Shown piece by piece: positions 1 to 5,184 of a DNA stretch of 5,184 nucleotides. The notes under the pieces are model-generated. The model was not told where the DNA came from. It worked only from the letters and a program-made list of their open reading frames with translations, and did not search any database. A program made the position numbers and the translations under genes. Origin of the DNA: Pseudonocardiales bacterium (lineage in GTDB: Bacteria > Actinomycetota > Actinomycetes > Mycobacteriales > Pseudonocardiaceae). Positions within the stretch are counted from its first letter, which is position 1. Each line of letters starts with the position of its first letter. The stretch lies in the NCBI GenBank assembly GCA_025465385.1, contig JAODNG010000426.1, forward strand, positions 1 through 5,184, in the 5' to 3' direction.

Positions 1-97
1 GCAGCACCCAGCGCAGCTCGCTTCTCACCAGCCGCCCCAGGGGGGCGTGTACCGGGCCGGACAGGGTCGTGCTACTCGCGGGTACAGGGGTTGTCAC
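1..97 (-). CDS. ABC-2 type transporter permease, N-terminal fragment (runs off left edge)
   Basis: Only the first 32 codons are visible. The GTG start overlaps the stop of the upstream ATPase gene in a GTGA arrangement (97-94), and a strong Shine-Dalgarno sequence GAGGGG (111-106) lies 8 bases before it. The start of the peptide is a Thr/Ser/Pro-rich leader, followed by GRLVRSELRWVL at the window edge. A leader ending in an LVRSELRW-like stretch just before the first membrane helix is typical, as I recall it, of actinobacterial ABC-2 permeases paired with BcrA-type ATPases. The product is therefore inferred to be the membrane subunit of an exporter energised by its neighbour. No transmembrane segment is inside the window, so the assignment rests on position and this short N-terminus. 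A second in-frame GTG at 28 is a possible later start but has a much weaker ribosome site. Confidence 0.62.
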   Translation of the reverse strand, partial: MTTPVPASSTTLSGPVHAPLGRLVRSELRWVL

Positions 98-1062
98 GGG
101 CTGTTCCCCTCGGTGAGCTGGGCGAACAGCTCGTCCAACCCGGTCCGCCAGCGCTGCACCTCGTGCACCGCCACACCGGCGCCGACCAGGAGGGCGACCA
201 CGGTGGGTGGGTCGGTCCCGGCGAGATCGACACGCACCCCGGTGGGGCGGATCGAGCAACCGATCCCGGCCTCGCGCAGCGCTTGCATCGCGACGGCGGA
301 ATCGGGGGTGCGCACGTCCAGCGCGGGTGCCCCGCCGTCGAGCAGGGCGGCCAGCAGACCCGCGGCGATCAGGGACCCTTGGTCGAGCACCGCGACGTGC
401 GTGCAGGTCGCCTCCACCTCGGCGAGCAGGTGCGACGACACCAGCACGGTGGCGCCGCCGGCGTGCAGCTCGGCAATGATCGTCCGGACGTCCCGGGTGC
501 CAGCGGGATCCAAGCCGTTGGTCGGTTCGTCGAGGATCACCAGACGCCGGGGCACCAGCAGGGCCGCAGCCAGGCCCAGGCGCTGTTTCATGCCTAGCGA
601 GTAGGCGCGGTAGCGCCGCCCTGCGGCACTCGCCAGGCCGACTCGGCTCAAGACGCCCTCCACCGCATCCGGGATCGCTCGGCTGGACAGCAGTGGCTCG
701 GCCGCTGCGCACCGCCGCAGGTTCTCCCGGCCGGACAGGAAGGGGTGGAACCCAGGACCTTCCACCAGCGCTCCGACATGCGGCAGCACCGCGCCGGCGG
801 CGGCAGGCATGGGGGCTCCCAGCAGCTCCACGGTGCCCGCGGTGGGTCGGGACAGCGCCAACAGCATGCGGATCATCGTGGTCTTACCCGAACCGTTCGG
901 ACCCAGCACACCCAGCACGGCACCGGCCGGCACGTCGAGGTCCACGCCGGACACCGCCACGGTGGAACCGAACACCTTGCGCAAACCACGGACCCGGATC
1001 GCCGGCGCTGGCAGGTCAACCAGCGAAGCGGTCGCGGCCGGGGTGGCCGAGCCGGCCGTCAC
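94..1062 (-). CDS. ABC transporter ATP-binding protein (BcrA/CcmA-like exporter ATPase)
   Basis: This is the 322-aa nucleotide-binding subunit of an ABC exporter, expected on the cytoplasmic face of the membrane bound to a permease dimer. The visible motifs, in order, are Walker A GPNGSGKT (54-61), a Q-loop region with Glu101 where Gln is usual, followed by GRENL (111-115), the signature YSLGMKQ (154-160), Walker B ending LDEP (177-180), the D-loop GLDP (183-186) and the H-loop His211. A C-terminal accessory region of about 90 residues follows. The GTG start at 1062 is supported by GAGGGA 8 bases upstream and a 4-base gap from the SEC-C gene. The stop overlaps the next gene, so translation of all three is probably coupled. 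The substrate cannot be told; this family includes peptide-antibiotic, lipid and drug exporters. A 20-residue Ala/Pro-rich leader precedes the domain. Confidence 0.95.
   Translation of the reverse strand: MTAGSATPAATASLVDLPAPAIRVRGLRKVFGSTVAVSGVDLDVPAGAVLGVLGPNGSGKTTMIRMLLALSRPTAGTVELLGAPMPAAAGAVLPHVGALVEGPGFHPFLSGRENLRRCAAAEPLLSSRAIPDAVEGVLSRVGLASAAGRRYRAYSLGMKQRLGLAAALLVPRRLVILDEPTNGLDPAGTRDVRTIIAELHAGGATVLVSSHLLAEVEATCTHVAVLDQGSLIAAGLLAALLDGGAPALDVRTPDSAVAMQALREAGIGCSIRPTGVRVDLAGTDPPTVVALLVGAGVAVHEVQRWRTGLDELFAQLTEGNSP
106..111 (-). promoter_or_regulatory. Shine-Dalgarno sequence for the permease gene
   Basis: GAGGGG on the minus strand, 8 bases before the GTG at 97. It lies inside the last codons of the ATPase gene and favours the overlapping start over the in-frame GTG at 28. 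Confidence 0.6.
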
Positions 1063-1066
1063 CTGA

Positions 1067-2770
1067 TCAGTCCCTCGCCAACGCTTCGCGGAGGCGGTGC
1101 GGGCTCATCAGACCTGTTGTCGGCTGCCCGGCGCGCTCGGTTTGCAGCAGGATGGCTTCGACGTCGTCGATGATGCTGCGCAGTTCGGCGCGGATGGCCG
1201 GATCGTCGGAGGCGGCAGCTTCCCGGGGGCTCAGATCACCGATCACGCCAGGAGAGTCCAGCCAGCTCGTTTCGGCGTCGCGGCCCAGGCGTTCGCTGAC
1301 GTCGTCCGCATCGGTGGTGGCCGTCGCGTCGAGAAAGTAGCTCTCCAGGATGATGGCGCGGCCCTCGCGGCCGTCGGGTTCCTCGCTGACGCGCTTGGCC
1401 TCCCGGTGAAGTTCGACGGCTTCCGGGACGACGTCGCGTAGCTGGGTCTCGAGTTCGGCCAGCCGCGCGAGAGAGTTCGCGGCGACGGTGAGGTTATCGC
1501 CGGTCCGTTGGATCACCCCGAGGTTCAGCACCCGCCCGTCGGGCAGCTGCCGATGCCAGGCGACGACGTCCTCGTCGGTCCGGGTCAGCCGGTCGATGAG
1601 GCGGTCGAAGGCCTCCTGCGGGCCGGGCACCTGGTAGGTGACGCTGCACTCGTACAGGTCGTCGCCGTCACTGTTGCGGAACTGGATGGGCGGCTCGGGA
1701 GCGAAGAAGTCCGCGATCTGCTCCATCGATGGACCTGAGGCGAGCAGACCGGCTAGCTCGCGACGGCGTTGCCGGGAAACGTCGACGGGCACCGCGAGCA
1801 TTCGAGGTCCGGTGTCGTCATGGAGCACCCGGCCGCAGAACAGCTGCAGCCGGTGCGCGGATTGCGAGAACAACGTGTCGGCCAGCTCGATCGGGTCGCC
1901 GTCCGGCAGGGCGCGCAGCGTGACGCTGGTGTCCCGGGCAACATCGATCGCCTCATAGAGGGTGATCGGGATCCGCTGCCACCCCTCGATGAGCTGGCGT
2001 TCGTCTGGACGCAGCCAGTGACCTCGGGCGGCGAGGAACTTCTCCACCAGGCCGCCATGGAACAACGCCAGATCCAGCATGAACATCGCGTACCGTTGCG
2101 CGTCCTCGGTGCGCTCAATCAGTGGTGTGATCACCTTCAGGCCGGGAGCGCGCTCGGCGTAGGTGCCCAGCAGTGCGTAGATGAGCTGCGCCCGAGCGCT
2201 CAGGGGAGATACCGCATCCAGCCGGCAGCAGGCCTTGAACTTGCGGCCTGACCCGCACGGGCAGGCCGTGTTGCGCCCGACGTCGGGGGGTGTTGCGGCG
2301 ATGGCCTCGCTCAACCCTGCTCGTAGCGGGCTAGGTATATCGGAGCGCCGCAGGTACCGGTCCGCGGTGACGTAATCTCCGCGCGCCGCGGCGTACTGGG
2401 CGGCGTCGTGCAACGCCGGCTCCAGGCCCGGGCGCAGCGTCAGCGCCTCGGCGAGCACGTCGCAGGCAGTCGTGGAGTCCCCGGCACCTTCGGCAGCGCG
2501 AGCGGCGATGAGCGCGACCGCGGCCTTCTCCTCCCTGCTGCGCGCCTGCGACCGCAGCGCCGCAAGCTGCGCCTGGACTACACCGCGGTGGATCGCATCC
2601 TTCTGGGCGGTGTGGCACTCGATCTGGGCGGAAAGAAAGCCCAGTGCGCTATCGGTCGCCAAGGTCAGTGCATCGAGCATGAACCGGATGCCAGCCGCGT
2701 CCAGCGGATCCTCACCGGTGAGCATTCCCACCAGGGTCTCAACGTCGATGAGCACATCATTTTCGGCCAT
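1067..2770 (-). CDS. SEC-C metal-binding motif protein, 567 aa, function unknown
   Basis: A soluble protein with no signal peptide or membrane helix visible. It has a helical N-terminal part with TPR-like helix pairs (about 80-147), then a SEC-C motif with Cys170, Cys172, Cys181 and Cys182 (C-x-C-x8-C-C, core CPCGSGRKFK). This is the zinc-binding motif found at the C-terminus of SecA and in many accessory proteins. Residues 268-330 are predicted by eye to be beta-rich, beginning ITLYEAIDV and continuing through CGRVL. Residues 426-460 look helical or coiled-coil, and a C-terminal segment has TSWLDSP and LSPREAA (501-520). I recall the same order in other actinobacterial SEC-C proteins. SEC-C usually binds partner proteins or nucleic acid; the role here is not known. 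The ATG start has no Shine-Dalgarno sequence but a promoter-like sequence right before it. It leads the operon with the ABC exporter genes, which may or may not indicate a shared job. Confidence 0.9.
   Translation of the reverse strand: MAENDVLIDVETLVGMLTGEDPLDAAGIRFMLDALTLATDSALGFLSAQIECHTAQKDAIHRGVVQAQLAALRSQARSREEKAAVALIAARAAEGAGDSTTACDVLAEALTLRPGLEPALHDAAQYAAARGDYVTADRYLRRSDIPSPLRAGLSEAIAATPPDVGRNTACPCGSGRKFKACCRLDAVSPLSARAQLIYALLGTYAERAPGLKVITPLIERTEDAQRYAMFMLDLALFHGGLVEKFLAARGHWLRPDERQLIEGWQRIPITLYEAIDVARDTSVTLRALPDGDPIELADTLFSQSAHRLQLFCGRVLHDDTGPRMLAVPVDVSRQRRRELAGLLASGPSMEQIADFFAPEPPIQFRNSDGDDLYECSVTYQVPGPQEAFDRLIDRLTRTDEDVVAWHRQLPDGRVLNLGVIQRTGDNLTVAANSLARLAELETQLRDVVPEAVELHREAKRVSEEPDGREGRAIILESYFLDATATTDADDVSERLGRDAETSWLDSPGVIGDLSPREAAASDDPAIRAELRSIIDDVEAILLQTERAGQPTTGLMSPHRLREALARD
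1071..1076 (-). promoter_or_regulatory. Shine-Dalgarno sequence for the ABC ATPase gene
   Basis: GAGGGA on the minus strand, 8 bases before the GTG at 1062. It sits inside the last codons of the SEC-C gene and supports the chosen start and coupled translation. Confidence 0.65.
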
Positions 2771-2914
2771 CCGTGCAGGCTAGTCGCCCGGTGCGACCGG
2801 ATGTAAAGGTGCGCTGACCGTTGGGCCCCCTTCAAGGACTACCAACCGGCCGGGCAGCGCCGTTTGGCCCGGCAGCCCTTCCCGGCGACACCGAGCACCG
2901 CCACTATCGTCCGC
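2771..2914. other. Divergent intergenic region
   Basis: This 144-base stretch separates the minus-strand SEC-C operon from the plus-strand Nudix gene and must hold promoters for both unless the Nudix gene is expressed from elsewhere. The minus-strand candidate is listed separately. On the plus strand I find only weak elements: TATCGT (2905-2910) with no good -35 partner, and an isolated AAGGA (2834-2838) too far from any start. If the Nudix start is the TTG at 2864 the region shrinks to 93 bases; if GTG 2978, it grows to 207. Confidence 0.6.
2777..2807 (-). promoter_or_regulatory. Candidate promoter for the SEC-C/ABC operon, leaderless type
   Basis: On the minus strand, TTTACA (2807-2802, five of six matches to TTGACA) and TAGCCT (2782-2777, fits TANNNT) are separated by 19 bases. 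Six bases after the -10 element comes the A of the ATG at 2770, where transcription would be expected to start. The absence of a Shine-Dalgarno sequence agrees with a leaderless transcript. The spacer is slightly long, so this remains a prediction. Confidence 0.45.
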
Positions 2915-3400
2915 GTGCGCCATCACACCACGCAGTCCCGGGTCGTCCGCGCCGGGAAACCTCACACGGCCCGGGCGGTGGTGGTCGCGGCGGCCCTGGT
3001 GCGCGCGGGTCGGGTGCTCGCGCAGCAGCGGGCCTACCCACTGGAGCTTGCGGGTCGTTGGGAGCTGCCGGGCGGCCGGGTCGAGCCGGGCGAGAGCGCC
3101 CGAGAAGCGCTGCTCCGGGAGTGTCGTGAGGAGCTCGCCGTCGAGATCGTGGCGGGCGAACAGCTCGGTCCGGACGTGCCGCTACCCGGGGGACACGTCC
3201 TGCGGGTACACGTCGCGCGGCTTGCCCAGCCGATGGCAACACCGGTGCCGGTCGAGCATGCAGCACTGCGGTGGGTGGACGTCACCAACTTGGCGGAGCT
3301 GGATTGGTTGGACGCTGATCGCGCCATTCTGCCTGATCTCGAAGTGCTGTTAAGGGCCCAACGATGTGGTGCGGCCGGTGACACCGGTGCCGCCGAGTAA
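2915..3400 (+). CDS. Nudix hydrolase, MutT2-like nucleotide pyrophosphohydrolase
   Basis: A cytoplasmic Nudix enzyme, expected to cleave nucleoside triphosphates to monophosphate and pyrophosphate. With the start used here (161 aa) the core strand is VVVAAALV (about 22-29), followed by GRWELPGG (47-54) and the Nudix box from Gly54 to Val76, with metal-binding Glu69, Glu72 and Glu73. The usual Gly of the box is Ala75. Residues 114-143, with EHAALRW and LDWLDADR, match my memory of M. tuberculosis MutT2, an enzyme reported to act on dCTP, CTP and 5-methyl-dCTP; the substrate here is inferred only. The start is uncertain. TTG 2864, GTG 2915 and GTG 2978 are all in frame and none has a Shine-Dalgarno sequence. 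GTG 2978 gives 140 aa, closest to MutT2, but begins inside the first strand; third-position GC remains high back to 2864. typA follows after 37 bases, probably on the same transcript. Confidence 0.92.
   Translation: MRHHTTQSRVVRAGKPHTARAVVVAAALVRAGRVLAQQRAYPLELAGRWELPGGRVEPGESAREALLRECREELAVEIVAGEQLGPDVPLPGGHVLRVHVARLAQPMATPVPVEHAALRWVDVTNLAELDWLDADRAILPDLEVLLRAQRCGAAGDTGAAE
3375..3387. repeat. 13-bp palindrome CCGGTG-A-CACCGG
   Basis: A perfect inverted repeat with 6-base arms and a 1-base centre, inside the last codons of the Nudix gene (around the GDTG residues) and about 50 bases upstream of the typA start. It could be an operator or just a by-product of GC-rich codons. Confidence 0.4.
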
Positions 3401-3401
3401 C

Positions 3402-3423
3402 ATTGGAGTTCCCGGCATCCAAT
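3402..3423. repeat. Inverted repeat ATTGGA-N10-TCCAAT upstream of typA
   Basis: Perfect 6-base arms (3402-3407 and 3418-3423) around a 10-base spacer fill most of the short gap between the Nudix stop and the typA ribosome site, and end one base before it. It could act as a protein-binding site or, in RNA, a weak hairpin. The arms are AT-richer than the surroundings. Confidence 0.4.
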
Positions 3424-3424
3424 C

Positions 3425-3430
3425 GAGGAG
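3425..3430 (+). promoter_or_regulatory. Shine-Dalgarno sequence for typA
   Basis: GAGGAG lies 7 bases before the GTG at 3438 and decides this start; the predicted protein then reaches the conserved GTPase P-loop after about 20 residues, as expected for the family. Confidence 0.8.
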
Positions 3431-3437
3431 TTCCTGC

Positions 3438-5184
3438 GTGCCCACTGTCGCACCCGCCCGCCTGCGCACCGACCTGCGCAACGTCGCCATCGTGGCGCAT
3501 GTCGATCATGGCAAGACGACGCTCGTGGACGCCATGTTGCGCCAGTCCGGCGCCGTTTCCGGGCGCACCGAAGTGGACCGCGTGCTGGATTCCGGTGATC
3601 TGGAGCGGGAGAAGGGCATCACGATCCTGGCCAAGAACACCGCGGTCACCCGGTCCACCCCCGATGGTCCGGTCACTATCAACGTGGTTGACACTCCCGG
3701 GCACGCTGATTTCGGCGGCGAGGTGGAGCGTGGGTTGTCCATGGTGGACGGCGTGCTGCTGCTCGTCGACGCCAGCGAGGGCCCGTTGCCGCAGACCCGC
3801 TTTGTGCTGCGCAAGGCATTGGCCGCCCATCTGCCGGTAGTGCTCGTGGTGAACAAGGTCGACCGCCCGGACGCCCGGATCGTGACTGTCGTCGAGGAGA
3901 CCCATGACTTGCTGCTGGATCTCGCCTCGGACTTAGAAGGCCTCGAAGCCGATACGGCTGCGGCGGTGCTGGACCTGCCGGTGATCTACGCCAGCGCCCG
4001 GGCCGGCCGCGCCAGTTTGACCCGCCCGCGCGACGGCGAGATGCCCGACGCCGACGACCTCACGCCGCTGTTCGACGTCATCCTCACGCACGTGCCGCCG
4101 CCCGCCGGTGATGAGCAGGCACCGTTGCAGGCGCACGTCACCAACCTCGACGCGTCGACGTTCCTGGGCCGGATCGCGCTGTGCCGGGTCCGGGCCGGCC
4201 GGCTGCACAAGGGCGAGACCGTGGCGTGGTGCCGGGAAGACGGAACGATCCGGCCGGTCCGGATCACCGAGCTGCTGCGCACCGAGGGGCTCGACCGGGT
4301 TCCGGCCACCAGCGCGAAAGCCGGTGACCTGATCGCCATCGCGGGCATCGCGGAGATCACGATCGGGGACACTCTCGCCGACATCGACGATCCGCGCCCG
4401 CTGCCCCGGATCACCGTGGACGAACCGGTGATCGCGATGACGATCGGGATCAACACCAGCCCGCTGGCGGGACGCGGCGGGGGTCGCAAGCTCACCGCCC
4501 GCCTGGTCCGCAACCGGCTCGACGCCGAACTGGTCGGCAATGTCAGCATCCGGGTGTCGCCCACCGAATCGCCGGACACCTGGGAAGTGCAGGGTCGTGG
4601 CGAGCTGGCGCTGGCTGTGTTGGTGGAAACCATGCGGCGCGAGGGCTTCGAGCTCACCGTCGGCAAGCCGCAGGTGGTCACCCGCACTGTGGACGGCACA
4701 CTGCATGAACCGTTTGAACACCTCACCGTGGACGTCCCCGAGGAGTACGTCGGTGCCGTGACGCAGCTGCTGGCCGCCCGCAAGGGCCGGACCGAGCAAC
4801 TCGGTGCTACCTCCGGAGACGGCTGGGTGCGGCTGGAGTTCACGGTTCCGTCCCGTGGACTGATCGGTTTTCGCACCGAGTTCCTCACCATCACCCGGGG
4901 CACCGGTGTGGTCCACCACGTCTTCGACGGCTACCGCCCATGGGTGGGCGAGCTGCGCACCCGTCGCTCCGGATCGCTGGTCGCCGACCGCTCCGGCGCG
5001 GTCACCGGGTACGCGTTGACGCAACTGGCGGACCGGGGAACCTTCTTCGTCGAGCCTGGCGCGGCCGTCTACGCCGGCATGGTGGTCGGCGAGAATCCCC
5101 GCGCCGAGGACCTGGACCTCAACGTATGCCGGGAGCGCAAGCTCACCAACGTGCGTTCCTCCAGCGGGGAGGAGCTCGAGCGGC
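3438..5184 (+). CDS. typA: Translational GTPase TypA/BipA, C-terminus cut off by window edge
   Basis: A ribosome-associated GTPase of the EF-G/LepA class, known in other bacteria for roles in ribosome assembly and in growth at low temperature or under stress. The 582 visible codons contain all GTPase motifs: P-loop AHVDHGKT (20-27), switch I GITILAKNT (60-68), DTPGHADFGGE (85-95) with catalytic-type His89, NKVD (139-142) and the G5 motif SA (186-187). A beta-barrel domain II follows (about 226-310), then an EF-G-like domain III starting near INTSPLAGRGG (337-347), a domain V-like part containing PSRGLIGFR, and most of the TypA-specific C-terminal domain with RKLTNVRSS near the edge. Family members are about 607-635 aa, so roughly 45-55 residues are missing to the right. 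The frame is open throughout with no missing motif. It follows the Nudix gene by 37 bases and is probably co-transcribed, though it may have its own promoter. Confidence 0.98.
   Translation, partial: MPTVAPARLRTDLRNVAIVAHVDHGKTTLVDAMLRQSGAVSGRTEVDRVLDSGDLEREKGITILAKNTAVTRSTPDGPVTINVVDTPGHADFGGEVERGLSMVDGVLLLVDASEGPLPQTRFVLRKALAAHLPVVLVVNKVDRPDARIVTVVEETHDLLLDLASDLEGLEADTAAAVLDLPVIYASARAGRASLTRPRDGEMPDADDLTPLFDVILTHVPPPAGDEQAPLQAHVTNLDASTFLGRIALCRVRAGRLHKGETVAWCREDGTIRPVRITELLRTEGLDRVPATSAKAGDLIAIAGIAEITIGDTLADIDDPRPLPRITVDEPVIAMTIGINTSPLAGRGGGRKLTARLVRNRLDAELVGNVSIRVSPTESPDTWEVQGRGELALAVLVETMRREGFELTVGKPQVVTRTVDGTLHEPFEHLTVDVPEEYVGAVTQLLAARKGRTEQLGATSGDGWVRLEFTVPSRGLIGFRTEFLTITRGTGVVHHVFDGYRPWVGELRTRRSGSLVADRSGAVTGYALTQLADRGTFFVEPGAAVYAGMVVGENPRAEDLDLNVCRERKLTNVRSSSGEELER

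Noticed and set aside
1..28. GTG at 28 as the permease start
   Set aside because: The frame stays open to the GTG at 97, which overlaps the ATPase stop and has a much better Shine-Dalgarno sequence; GTG 28 would also leave a 65-base gap.
47..604. Plus-strand frames opposite the ABC ATPase gene (also 91-597 and 693-1340)
   Set aside because: They mirror a gene with all ABC ATPase motifs, and their translations show no recognisable domain and have shadow-frame composition.
2814..2845. CTGACC and TACCAA as a plus-strand promoter for the Nudix gene
   Set aside because: The -35 match is only four of six, the -10 lacks its final T and the spacer is 20 bases.
2780..2965. 61-aa minus-strand frame MRFPGADDPG... 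in the divergent intergenic region
   Set aside because: No Shine-Dalgarno sequence, codon-position GC does not fit this frame, it overlaps the Nudix gene start and the candidate SEC-C promoter.
3378..3403. GTGACA and TAACAT as a promoter for typA
   Set aside because: Each hexamer is acceptable, but the spacer is only 14 bases, too short for a normal sigma-70-type promoter; the -10-like hexamer alone is weak evidence.
3933..5024. 363-codon open frame antisense to typA, plus further long antisense frames at 3282-3905 and 3986-4903
   Set aside because: typA is unmistakable on the other strand, and the antisense peptides are low-complexity Arg/Gly/Asp/His or Ser/Thr/Arg-rich, as expected for frames opposite a GC-rich gene.
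1..5184. Defence island, mobile element, CRISPR array, tRNA or riboswitch
   Set aside because: I found no transposase, integrase, direct-repeat array, cloverleaf or long conserved leader; the window is fully explained by five genes and short gaps.

Overview
The window looks like chromosomal DNA from a high-GC actinobacterium. Base composition is strongly GC-rich, third codon positions are nearly all G or C, and GTG starts are common. The right half pairs a MutT2-like Nudix hydrolase with typA/bipA. From memory, Mycobacterium tuberculosis also has mutT2 close to typA, which fits an actinobacterial origin. I cannot fix the genus; a member of the Pseudonocardiales is a reasonable guess, no more.

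Left half (1-2770, minus strand): a tightly packed operon read right to left. It starts with a 567-aa SEC-C zinc-motif protein (2770-1067). Four bases later comes a BcrA/CcmA-type ABC transporter ATPase (1062-94). The ATPase stop codon overlaps the GTG start of a third gene (97 to beyond base 1), whose 32 visible codons look like the N-terminus of an ABC-2 type permease. The ATPase and permease should form an exporter. Why a SEC-C protein leads this operon is unknown and is the most open question here.

Middle (2771 to about 2914): a short divergent intergenic region. On the minus strand it carries a plausible promoter placed so that the SEC-C transcript would start at, or within a base of, its ATG, giving a leaderless mRNA.

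Right half (about 2915-5184, plus strand): a Nudix hydrolase with an ambiguous start and a Gly-to-Ala change in its Nudix box, then typA/bipA after a 37-base gap. typA has a good Shine-Dalgarno sequence and runs off the right edge about 45-55 codons before its expected end. The two probably share a transcript; one sanitises nucleotides and the other is a ribosome-associated GTPase.

I see no mobile element, CRISPR array, RNA gene or clear new defence-type system. Most genes are housekeeping or family-level recognisable; the observations worth following up are of detail (leaderless start, operon coupling, motif substitutions, small inverted repeats).
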